64,000 nucleotides of DNA from NCBI GenBank assembly GCA_958510825.1, contig OY294050.1:42483249-42547248 (forward strand), written 5' to 3'. Of the stretch, positions 1 to 9,988 are shown one piece after another. How positions within the stretch are numbered: position 1 is the stretch's first letter; the number at the start of each line of letters is the position of its first letter. Under the pieces are notes generated by a model that saw nothing but the letters and a program-made list of their open reading frames with translations, did no database searches and was not told the DNA's origin. The translations under genes and the position numbers were made by a program. The DNA comes from Brachypterus glaber (Eukaryota; Arthropoda; Insecta; Coleoptera; Kateretidae).

Positions 1-1196
1 ATGTATACAAATATTGCATTGGTCGCATCTTAATAAACAGTTACATTTTTCATTTGTCTTATAAATGGTATACTCATTATTTTTCGATCTAAGAGACCAC
101 TCATTTTCATTATCCATAGATTGTGTAAATGATGTTATTTCAATTTCTTGGCCAGCACGGTGACTTTTATTAATATTATGAATTTTTTCACTCGATGTGT
201 GTTTTGCTAACTTAACAACCCTTTTAAACATAAAGTCTCTCGTCATTCTCATGAGGCTATCAATAGTTTTGTCTAGCCTTTTAACTTTTTTCCCTTTTAT
301 TAATTTGTGTAGGGCCTCCAAGTACATATTTGTGTTGATACCCAGACCTAAGCGAAAACAATGAGCCCAGGTGTCTACTCTGTTACCATAGTATGTTACA
401 AAATAATTTCCGAACTCCATTGTGTCAGGATCTGACAATAAATCTGACAAAAAAACTTGAAGGGATTTATTAAATATATCGATGTCAGTAAGCTGAAGTA
501 AAACTCTTGCCGTCTTATATACTAAGGCTTGTTTTTGATGTCCACCTTTAACTTTGCTTAAATTTTTCCTCCAGTTGCGATCCACGTGCCAAGTGCATAG
601 CAGTCTATGTGTTACTTCGCCCATTGCGAGATACCAAGCGTTATAAAAAACGGGAGAATCGTCGCTCATAAAAACTTCAGTTTTTATTTGCCCTACTTTT
701 TCTTTGATTAAGTTAAAAAATAGTGAAAATACAGCCTCGTCCATTCTGTTAGAAATCAGATATGCTGCAGGGCAGCCACAACCAAACTCATCAACTATAA
801 CCAAACAATACAACTGAAAATCATCAGTCCTATGTGTTCCATCAAAGCATATCTTTTGATCACCAAATTTCTCCAGTTGGTATTTTTGAAATGGTGTCAT
901 AATAGCCAAAAAAAAGTCTTCTTCGAGTAAGTGACCTTTTTCATCCATTTTGTTCTGTTGCTTATAATAAAGGATAGGAGATTCTTCATCCTTCAGCATT
1001 TCCTCCACCCACATATCGACGCTGGTAGCGTCGTTTTCATGTCTCTTGGTGGAATAGCTAATATTATAATCTCGAGCAATGTTATATAAATCCTTTTTTT
1101 CCAATAAGTGAATTCTTTGAAGCTCTTCCTCTGAAGTCGCCCCCTTTCTAATTTCATCCAAAATGAAATCCACCGTTGCCCCATCTTTTAGTTTTC
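1..1196 (-). CDS. MULE transposase-domain / SWIM protein, exon 3 (partial, runs off left edge)
   Basis: An open frame reads without a stop from a splice acceptor (AG at 1198-1197) to base 1. It begins with a segment of the type KLKDGATVDFILDEIRKG, common ahead of MULE domains. The MULE-like core follows: CFDGTHRT (first acidic residue), VIVDEFGCGCPAAYLISNR, VFMSDDSPVFYNAW (second acidic region) and CTWHVDRNW. The last visible residues, CNC...CIH, fit the SWIM pattern CxCx(n)CxH. The exon joins exon 2 (2499-2819) in phase 1. The family is MULE-derived. Whether this copy is an active transposase or a domesticated host gene cannot be decided here, because the 3' end and any terminal repeats lie outside the window. 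No frameshift is seen in the visible part. Confidence 0.82.
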
Positions 1197-1229
1197 CTAA
1201 AAATAAATATAAATGTTTAAATTGTATTT

Positions 1230-2457
1230 AAACTAGATGAAACGTTGCAAGCACCCTGTCAAAACATTGGCACTATTGTACACTAGAGCCATCTAGTTTA
1301 AAAAGAGCTTTTATTTAAAATATTTTGAAATCGGGTTATAAATATGTGAGATATGCTAAAAAAACCTTTTACTGCTTTAAACGCCAATATCTCGAAAACA
1401 ATGCGTTTTAGGAAAACGTTGTTTATAACATTTTTTGACCAATTTAAAATTATGTTTTATATAAGTGCTAAATTAACCAAAAACAATAATAATTGCCTTA
1501 ATTATAAACAAAAAACGCTAAAAATAGGAGTTTTACCCTATTTTTACTCCCTTACCCCCAAAATATAATCAGCTCTTCGGAATACGATAAGAAACAATAT
1601 GCAAAAAACCGCAAGTCGATATCTTATGTAGAAATGGAGTTAGAGAGTTTACACCCAGACAGACAGACAGACAGACAGACGCAAATTTTTTTTTTACTGA
1701 TTTCGACTCAGAATGGTCTAAAACGTCGAGAAATGTGAAAAAAACGTGGTAAAAGATTTTGACTTTTCGGCGAACATTTCAATACATCGGCACTCTTAGT
1801 AGCACTAAAATTACATTTTAATAAAAAAAGATCTTATTTAAAAAACGAAAAATTATTGAAAAAAAAAATTAAAAAAAAAATCCAAAAAAACTTTTTGGAT
1901 TTTTTGTCTGTTTGTCTGTCTGTCTGGGTGTAAACTCTCTAACTCCATTTCTACATGAGATATCGACTTGTGGTTTGTTGCATATTGTTTCGTATCGTAT
2001 TACGAAGAGCTGATTAGATTTTGGGGGTAAGGGGGTAAAAATAGGGTAAAACTCCTATTTTTAGCGTTTTTTGTTTATAATTAAGGCAATTATTATTGTA
2101 TTTGATTAATTTACCACTTATATAAAAGATAATTTTAAATTGGTCAAAAAATGTTAATAACAACGTTTTCCTAAAACGCATTGTTTTTTGAGATATTGGC
2201 GTTTAAAGCAGTAAAAGGTTTTTTTAGCATATCTCACATATTTATAACCCGATTTCAAAAAATTATATTTTAAATAAAAGCTCTTTTTAAGCCCTATATA
2301 AAATGTTATATACAGTTTTTTGCTAGAATATAATGTTTTAAAGATACAGAATTTAAAATCAAACAAAACACCTAGTTTGAAATTTGCAAACTAGATGGCT
2401 CTAGTGTACAATAGTGCCGATGTTATGACAGGGTGCTTGCAACGTTTCATCTAGTTT
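1230..2457. mobile_element. Fold-back element FB1 inside the MULE-gene intron
   Basis: The ends AAACTAGATGAAACG... (1230) and ...CGTTTCATCTAGTTT (2457) are inverted. Homology continues inwards through both arms to a central A/T-rich loop near 1800-1900, and both arms carry a run of GACA units. The left arm lacks about 100 bases present in the right arm just inside the terminal repeat. The element fills an intron that would otherwise be about 74 bases. A single-arm relative sits at 32727-33318. No clear target duplication is visible. Small ORFs in the arms are not genes. Confidence 0.8.
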
Positions 2458-2498
2458 CTTTATAAATTCTGTACATTTGTCACACATTTCTTTATTAC

Positions 2499-2819
2499 CT
2501 GCAATTCTAGCTTTATCATCCAAAGTTAAATATATTCGCCCTATTTCATTTAAATGGCCTACATGAGATTTCCAAAATTCTACTTCATATGAGGAATCTG
2601 ATTTTTCCGTAACAACCATTCTAGATGGGCATGCCTTTTCTATCTTGTTTGAACCAATGTGTTTTAAAGATCTCAATTTTTTACCACTTTCTCTATATTT
2701 AAAAGAACGGTGACAATTATAATAATATTTTTTGTAATTTATAAATTTCTTTGCTGAGGTATCCATTACATACTTTGAGTAGGTATTTGCTTCAAAGTTG
2801 TTTTTCCATTCCAAAAAAC
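2499..2819 (-). CDS. MULE transposase-domain protein, exon 2
   Basis: The exon runs from acceptor AG at 2821-2820 (after a T-rich tract) to the donor GCAG|GTAATA (last exon base 2499). It encodes FLEWKNNFEANTYSKYV, then a Cys/His-containing segment (YYYNCHRS, ACPSRMVV, HVGHLNEIGRIYLT), ending ...DDKARIAG. This is the region that normally precedes the MULE domain in animal MULE/SWIM proteins. The upstream methionines at 2865 and 2841 lie in the intron and are not used, because exon 1 (16063-16312) ends in the matching phase. Joining across to exon 3 gives RIAG-KLKDG in frame. Confidence 0.78.
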
Positions 2820-3075
2820 CTAAAAAAATACAAAAATCATTCATTTTAGGGCCAGCATTTACCACTATTACACATTAAAACGAATTTTATGAATAGGGGA
2901 AGTCGGGGTTAACTGTGCCACAGGGTCAACTGGTCCACCTAGATTTTATCAACTTTTTTTATTAATATTGGCATCTTAGGGCAAATTATAGTGATATTTA
3001 GTTAGTAGTATTGTTTAAAGTTTTTTAATGGACCTTTTTCAGTTTCAGTTCATTTTTTTTCGATGAAAAGTAGGG

Positions 3076-3555
3076 CAGACTAACATCTCTACTCTAAATA
3101 TCTCTACTCCCTAACATCCCTACTTCATAACATCCCTACTCCATAACAACTCTACTCCACACTATATGCACTTTATTAGCCACTTTATAATAAATGAGCG
3201 GTTTGCAGAACAAAGAAGCTTCTTCTAGATTATTTTATTTTTTTCCTAAAAAACGTTTATCTTTAAATTTAAATCTAGAACAATCATAAACGAATTATTC
3301 TAAAATTCACATTTTCCGCGTACTCTTAACATGCACTAATAAGTAAGTAATTAATAAACTAAATTCATATTTGACAGTGACTTAGCATGACATATATTTT
3401 TTTGAGTTAAGACAAGTGGCTAATCGAGTGCATATAGTGCGGAGTAGAGTTGTTACGGAGTAGAGATGTTATGGAGTAGGGATGTTACAGAGTAGAGTTG
3501 TTTTGGAGTAGCGATGTTAGGGAGTGGAGAAATTTAGAGTAGAGATGTTAGTCTG
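3076..3555. repeat. Inverted repeat of CATCTCTACTCC units
   Basis: The left arm 3076-3170 (CAGACTAACATCTCTACTC..., then several TAACATCCCTACTCC variants) is mirrored at 3425-3555 (GGAGTAGAGATGTTA variants ending TTAGTCTG). Each arm is an internal tandem of a 15-18-base unit. It probably is a small fold-back element nested in the GTTAAC element. No coding content. Confidence 0.7.
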
Positions 3556-3770
3556 TCAAAAGTAGGTATTTACCTTAACTTTTATTTTTTAATTAATACT
3601 AATTATTAATTGGAGGATTTAGACTAATATTTTACCTAATATATTGAGTATTTTGTTAATTATTCTGCATAATTGCTGCCTTCTAATATCTTATTAAGTA
3701 TAAAAATTTTATGATTTCATTCAGTGGTGTCACGCAGGGTTAACTGGTTCAGGGTTAACTGGACCCATTA

Positions 3771-3877
3771 GGGCCACTCAGCTAATCCGAGTTTAAGTTA
3801 AAAAGGCTGAGTTCTGATTGGTCAGCCGTCAATTTAATCCAAGTTTAAAGTTAAACCAGCATTGGTGCAAGTGGCCC
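3771..3877. mobile_element. Harbinger-like MITE, copy A (GGGCCACT ends)
   Basis: The inverted ends are GGGCCACT...AGTGGCCC, flanked by TTA on both sides (3768-3770 and 3878-3880), typical of PIF/Harbinger-type 3-bp duplications. A related copy is at 30090-30226. The element is 107 bases, non-coding and hairpin-forming. Confidence 0.65.
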
Positions 3878-5052
3878 TTATTTCAATATTAATTAGTTCA
3901 GGTTTAACTGGGCCATGTCCAGTTAACCCCGTACCAGTTAACCCTGAGATATATCTAATATTTAACATATTATGTTGTCTATTTTTATGTTAGAATTAAA
4001 TTTTATTTGATTTCAAATCGTTTTTATTCACAATAATTACAATACAATGCATTTTTGTTGGTGGACCAGTTAACCCTGAGAAGTGGTCCAGTGAACCCTG
4101 CCCTATGGGGTTAACTGGTCCAGCGGGGTTAACTGGTTTATCGTTAATAACTTTTTTTATATAAATAATAAATGTCTGAAGTATTAATATGTTCTAACTA
4201 TAGTAATAATCTACCTGTTGGTATAGAAAATATTTGAAAATTGTTTATAGGTTTTTCAAAAACTTGGTATGAAAAAAAGCGGCCCAGTTAACCCTGATTT
4301 CCTCTACTTATTGCACTAATAGATTGTCACACGTGTGCTACAATTAGACTAATATACCACTTAAACAAACTGTTAAAACCTGAAATAAAATTTTAATAGT
4401 ATATTAAAGTACTAGTTTTATAACATACGTTTTTAGCGCACGAGCCGCTTGCGGCGAGTTTTCTAAAGTACTAGTGCGCTAAAAGCGTGTTATGAAACGA
4501 ATGCTTTATACAATTTTTTCTATTTTGCTCTAAATATTGGCATTACAGTTTACACCATGTTTAAAATTCTAAGAATAAATGAAATTTTGATATATTTTAT
4601 GGTAATCTCTTCTCTTTTTTACTGCAATTAACCAAGCCACAAGTTTATCCTGGTAAAAATAACCTAAACACAAAATTTTGTAGAAAATTGACATTTGCAC
4701 GGAAAACGTCAAGCGATAGGCCAGGTCTGTTGCCAACATAAAAAAACAAAAAGTACAGACGTCTTATGGGCCTATAAGAACACGTAAAATGCGTGTGATT
4801 ATGAGCTTATAAGAGTCACAAAATAGAAAAAAAATTAAGGAAGATGTTGGCAAAATTTGCAGTTTCGGGTGTTTTGTTTTTTTTAAACATCCGAAACAGC
4901 AAATTTTTGCGAACATATTTCTTAATTTTTTTTAAATTTTGTTTCGGGTTTTAACAGTTTGTTTAACTGGTATATTAGTCTAATTGTAGCATATGTGTAC
5001 CAATCTATTGGTGCAATAAGTATTCATAAAATTCGTTTTAATGTGTAATAGT

Positions 5053-6326
5053 TAGAGATCGGATTTTACCGGGTCGTGACGTCAAAATCCAAAGCCGGGT
5101 ACAACAAATTAATAATAATTTTATAAAAATGTTTTATAAACTATCAAACTACTACATTTACAAAGAAAAGTATGTAAATATTATGAAAATCCCCTAACGT
5201 TTTAATTTAAGTAAAAGAAAATTAAAAAAAAAAAACAACACATCTGAAAATTATGATTTAGTTGGACTTTTAAATAATCCTAATTTTATTTAATAGTATT
5301 GTAACATGGTGACTGGGTATTACTTTTATCAAGTTAAAAAAAAATCTGCCTGGCCAATCCTTTTCTATTCGCAATTTTGTTTTTCATATTATAAATAAAA
5401 TATAAAATTACACAAACTCTCGAAGAAGTCTTTTTGTGTTTTATTCAATTGGTGAAGAGGTGACTGGAAGGTGAAATCTATTTGAACTCGTTATAAACAT
5501 GTACTCTGCAGATATCTAAAAGCTCTAAACTTGTTTCCGTATGCGTGCGACGAAATAAGTGAGATGTAAGATCAAGCGTGTACCATGTACGTTATTTTAT
5601 TGGTTGGAATCACGCGCATGTGGAAACAAGGTTTTTATTGCAAGTCATTTCGTTTAACTTAGCAATGCGAATTAATTTCTTTTTTTGCTGTTTTTCGTTT
5701 TTAATATACCTATTGGGCCTAATCTAATATTCATTTAATTAGTTAAATAAAATGTTATTACTTACTATGGTTAAATCGTGGATTAAAGATTATCCAGAAC
5801 TGGAGTTCTACCGCAATATTTTACACCACATTTTGTAATAAAGACAACCTGGGAAAGAAAAACTAATATTTTAAGATATGTCAATACAAAAACCCATAAA
5901 GCAGATGTGCAGCAAGGACAATTTAATATTTAAAGTAAAAAAATATAAAATTAATTTTAATCACAAGTTATAAACGTCACGTGACCTTTTATTGCGAATA
6001 AAAAACGATTGGCCAGGCAGATTTTTTTTTTAACTTGGTAAAAGCATTACCCAGCCACCATGCCACTATACTATAAAATTAAATTTGGATTATTAAAGAT
6101 CCCGACTAAACCTTAATTTTCAGAATTGTTATTTTTTTTTTGTTTACTTAAATAAAACGTTAAGGGATTTTGATAATATTTATGTAATTTTCTTTGGTAA
6201 TTTTCTTTGGTAATGTAATAGTTTGGCAACATATTAAACATTTTTATAAAATTAATATGAATTTGTTAATTTATCGTACCCGTCAAAATGCATTTGACGT
6301 CACGACTCCCTAAAATCCGATGTCTA
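5053..6326. mobile_element. Fold-back element FB3 with 8-bp target duplication
   Basis: The ends are TAGAGATCGGATTTTA... and ...TAAAATCCGATGTCTA, and both arms carry GTCGTGACGTCAAA just inside. The flanking sequence GTAATAGT is duplicated (5045-5052 and 6327-6334). The 8-bp duplication points to a hAT- or P-like mobiliser. Internal inverted segments around 5350-5395 and 5990-6035 (GGCCA, CGCAA..TTG) show that it folds back over most of its length. It landed in the terminal bases of FB2, so it is younger than FB2. Non-coding. Confidence 0.8.
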
Positions 6327-6433
6327 GTAATAGTGAAACACCTGAAACGCGGGAATGGCCATTTAGTGAGCAACTTGTTAATTCTTATATGTATGTATGA
6401 ATGACATTGTATATATATGTATGATATTGTAAA

Positions 6434-7146
6434 CAGGGCCGTAGCTATGAGGGGGATGGGGGGAGCCTCTCCCCCCACCTATCTTGAAATCAAAAAAGTT
6501 GCATTGGATTAAAAACATAAAAGTTGCATATTTTATGGGTTAAAAAAAATTAAATAATAAATTTTTCATTTTGGGAAAAAAAAGTTTTAAATTTTATGGC
6601 TTAAAAATATAAAAGTTGAGATTTTTAAACCTTAGAATAATTTTTTTTGCATATTTCATGGATTAAAAATATAAAAGTTGCATATTTTTTCATGGGATAA
6701 ACATGATAAAATAATACATTTTTAATTTTGGGAAAAAAGTGGTAAATTTCATATATTAAAAATATAAAAGTTGGGATTTTCAAAAAACTTGCATATTTCG
6801 TGGATTCAAAATATAAAACTTGCATGGGTTAAAAATAATAAAATTATAAATTTTTAATCTTGTGAAAAAAGTTGTAAACTTCATAGATTAAGAAATATAA
6901 AAGTAAGGATTCTCAAACCTTGAAAAAATATAAATAACAACCAGAAGGTGTAATTTGATAACTTTTTAACGCATTTTTAATTTTTTTTTAGTCATGAACT
7001 TTTTTTTTTGAGTTTTGAGAAAGGGTGGGACTTTTTTTTTTTTCATGAACTTTTTTTGTTCGAGGAAAAAGTTGTGTTTTTAGGCTAAAAAAAGTTGTAA
7101 ATTTTGACCTCCTTCCCCCCACCAAATCTCCTTTGCTACGGCCCTG
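6434..7146. mobile_element. hAT MITE with CAGGGCCGTAGC ends
   Basis: The terminal repeats are CAGGGCCGTAGC on each end, followed by a G/C-rich stretch. The 8-bp target duplication ATTGTAAA is exact (6426-6433 and 7147-7154). The interior is a run of diverged repeats of the type AAAAATATAAAAGTTG. No transposase ORF is present, so it is non-autonomous and of the hAT superfamily on ends and duplication length. Confidence 0.85.
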
Positions 7147-7188
7147 ATTGTAAATATATATGTAATTTTGAAACTTAGACCCATATTA

Positions 7189-7432
7189 CCTTGTGTGTTT
7201 CAGGACATTGGATTTTTTTTGTCAATTTGACAGTGGAGAAAGAACTACTTTATAAGCAGTAAATTAGGTAAATATTTACTTTTTTTGCTGTATGTGTATA
7301 TCAATTAATGTTGAACATATCTTGATATTTACGAAAAAAAAATATATTTGTTTAATTCACTAAGTAGTACTTAGCAGTTTTATCTTCACTGTAAAATTGA
7401 TGAGAAAAAAGGATGTCCTGAAACAGACAAGG
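7189..7432. mobile_element. TA-flanked MITE (CCTTGT..TTTCAGGACAT ends)
   Basis: CCTTGTGTGTTTCAGGACAT at 7189 is inverted at the right end (ATGTCCTGAAACAGACAAGG), with TA on both flanks. The interior is short and A/T-rich without coding capacity. This fits a Tc1/mariner-type MITE. Confidence 0.7.
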
Positions 7433-7613
7433 TACTTTTCTTAGCATGAGGTGCTGCAATAGTTTTTATCCACGACCCTCATTAATAGGCCTATTAATCA
7501 CGGGTCTGTAAAAATAAAGCGTTTAAAACCTAAAACGACCGTGGATAAAGTATAGTTTTCTACTCGAACTTTATAAACATCTAAAACCCCTTCACCAAAC
7601 TTAACAACAAAAA

Positions 7614-7866
7614 AACGGCAAGTTTACTCTTAGACATACAAAAAGCCTTTGATGGGATATGGCATAAGGGCCTGTTATACCAGCTCAAAGAAATTGGAAC
7701 ACCACATTACCTAATTTACATAATCAAAGAATTCCTGGAGAACAGATTGCTTAATGTAAAAGTAAACGAAGATATTTCGGATGAATTCGTTCCACAACAA
7801 GGATTACCTCAAGGCTCCCCACTATCACCACTGCTTTTCAACATTTACATCTTTAATATATTAGGA
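7614..7866 (+). pseudogene. LINE reverse-transcriptase fragment
   Basis: About 84 codons of a Jockey-like reverse transcriptase remain, with LLLDIQKAFDGIWHKGL (motif A region) and QGLPQGSPLSPLLFNIY (motif B region). The catalytic YADD box and both flanks of the ORF are missing, so it is a dead fragment. It lies in the 13-kb intron of the MULE gene on the opposite strand. Confidence 0.75.
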
Positions 7867-8180
7867 AAAAACATCACATACGATGTTTGAAGACATGCAG
7901 GGTAGAAATGAACAATTATGATTTAATTTTTTACTATTTTTTATTAGTAGTTTTTTGTTTTTTTTTGTATATCGTCATCTAAAGGCTCTAACGGTCTAAC
8001 TCCAAAACGTCATATTTTTCAGGAGACGTAAAAAACGATTTAAAACTTAATTATAGCAATTTAGAACTTTAAAACTAGCTTGTTCACAGGTAAAAATGTT
8101 TGAAATCTGTTAATGTATTTAAAACTTTTCATTGTTATCTATTTTATATAAATTATTTGAAAATTAAATTTTAACCACAG

Positions 8181-9505
8181 ATGTGATCTCAGCAGGGCAT
8201 TTGACTGTGTCAGAATTCAAACTTTACTAGATAAGCTTTATCGCTACGGAATAAGGGGCAAGGTATATGATTGGCTTGAGTCATACCTGCAGAATCGAAA
8301 GCAGATTGTACAGGTGAGACACAAATCAAAAGATTACACAAAAAATTACCGTTCTGAACCAATAGAGGTAGACATGGGCGTGCCCCAGGGATCTATCCTG
8401 GGGCCCATCCTTTTTATCTTATTTATAAATGATCTCCCACATTTCATAAAACAAAAAATTATCATGTATGCAGACGATGCCTCTATCCTCCTATCGTTTA
8501 AGTCTGAGGAGGAATGGAAACATCATCTACCAATAATCTGTCAAAAATTAACGCAATGGTTTAATGCCAACTCGTTATACTTAAATGCTTCTAAAACAAA
8601 ATACCTAAGATTTCACACCAATAAAAAGAGGAATCTAAATAATATTAACTTAGAAATTAATGACAAAAACATTGAAAGAGTTGATCAAGTACCTTTTCTG
8701 GGTGTAACAATAGATGAAACCTTAGCATGGAACGCCCAATGCGATAAACTAATCAAACAAATTAACACAACCTGCTATCAAGTACGAGCCTTAAAGCGTA
8801 TACTGACAAGACCTCAATTAGTCATGTTTTACCACGCCAATATAGAATCACGGTTATCTTATGGGATCTTAACGTGGGGTCTCTCAACAAACTTTGAATA
8901 TGTTTTCCGGGCACAAAAACGTGTTTTACGCTGCCTAGCTGGGGCTTCATATGATCACCCATGTAAACCTCTATTTCTAAACATGAACATTCTCTCACTA
9001 CCGTGTATCCTAATTCTTGAACTGCTAACAAATGCCTATAAAAATAAAACTACTTATGTCACAAACAACCAAGTTCATGATTATTTCACTAGAAATGCTA
9101 ATAACTTTCATATGCATTATCGAAGATTATATAAAACTTAGGACAAATCTCCCATACATGTTGGCTTAAAACTATTCAATTTGTTACCCTGTGACATAAA
9201 AAACATTAAAAACGTACACCTGTTTAGAAAAACAGTAAAGAAAACTCTATTAAAAGAATGTTTCTATAAAGTAAATGATTTTAAATGGCCATTGGTTGAG
9301 TGATAGTATACTGTATAAACACATGTATATACTCATTCTATAATTTTATATCTGTGACGTACCTATTTTTGTGCTTATGATAAGCTTTTAATCTGTAAGT
9401 TAACAATTATGTAATTTAACATATCTAACATTTTTATGTAATTCTCTTTGACATGTTCAAAAACTTGTTTTTACGAACGAAATAAATGATTTGATTTGAT
9501 TTGAT
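8181..9505 (+). mobile_element. 5'-truncated LINE (CR1/Jockey-like RT), tail of TTTGA repeats
   Basis: The reading frame begins inside the RT domain (CDLSRAFDCV...). It includes GVPQGSILGPILFILFINDL and MYADDASILL (catalytic YADD), then the thumb and connection region. An in-frame stop falls at 9141 ahead of a further recognisable C-terminal segment to about 9303. The 3' end is a short TTTGATTTGAT tail at about 9487-9505. The upstream endonuclease and ORF1 are absent. Comparison with the empty paralogue at 35426-36095 places both junctions exactly. No target duplication of useful length is seen. Confidence 0.85.
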
Positions 9506-9988
9506 CTAAATTCACTAATGGTCTAACTCCAAGGGAACCTATCGTATTATATCGCGTAATATTATTACAAAAAATTTATATTTTTATATTTAATATATAA
9601 TATTACTACTAGGTAGGCATAATATATATACATTATTAATGGCAATAATTATAATTATCATTAAACAGTAAATTAACAAATATTTGAAACGGGATCCCCT
9701 GTTGTCGAGAAATAGTTTGACATTAGTGACAGTTCTCATTTAATTCTTCTTCTTCTTCTTCTTCTTCTCTAATTTTTTGGCGTTGTATTGCACATTTCCG
9801 CCATTTTCGACCGCGGGCTGTTAAATCGTGAGAGCTGTAATATATAACTGATTGAATACCTAACTAGAAGATACTAAGGAAAGCTAAGCGAATCTACGGT
9901 CTATAAATTTAGCACAAGCATAGGATACAAACTACAGGAGCGTAAAAATGTGTAATTAAGCGGTAAGTCTGAGGATATGTTTATAGGA

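Larger units (their letters stand above)
2896..4304. mobile_element. TA-flanked element with reiterated GTTAAC motif
   Basis: The terminal repeats are GGGGAAGTCGGGGTTAACTG on the left and, reverse-complemented, GAGGAAATCAGGGTTAACTG on the right. They are flanked by TA on both sides, as in Tc1/mariner-type insertions. The interior has about a dozen copies in both orientations of the core AGGGTTAACTGG(T/A)CC, clustered at 2905-2935, 3736-3765, 3897-3950, 4060-4140 and 4284. Other elements are nested inside (3076-3555 and 3771-3877). The undisrupted target can be read from the right arm of FB2, which supports the boundaries. No ORF of note. Confidence 0.75.
2863..5052. mobile_element. Fold-back element FB2 with nested insertion
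   Basis: Inverted ends about 32 bases long start with CACTATTACACATTAAAACG at 2863 and match in reverse at 5021-5052. The arms resume at 4306-4400 (TTGCACTAATAGATTG...) and 4935-5020. The left arm is interrupted by a separate TA-flanked element (2896-4304). The centre near 4419-4500 contains its own hairpin built on TTTTAGCGCAC. FB2 begins only about 40 bases upstream of the exon 2 acceptor of the MULE gene. No coding capacity is seen. Confidence 0.75.

Noticed and set aside
993..1184. 63-codon minus-strand ORF over the start of the MULE exon
   Set aside because: It is in another frame; the real frame there encodes the MULE lead-in and runs off the window edge.
1353..1568. 71-codon ORF MLKKPFTALNAN... 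and its relatives at 2154-2366 and 32954-33238
   Set aside because: They are pieces of FB1-type arms in both orientations; no coding signature.
2820..2865. ATGs upstream of the MULE exon 2 (MVNAGPKMNDF)
   Set aside because: They lie in the intron before a good acceptor at 2821-2820; the residues GFLEWK continue exon 1 in phase.
3736..4140. CRISPR-like look of repeated GTTAACTGG words
   Set aside because: Spacing is irregular, both orientations occur, and the context is a eukaryotic transposon.
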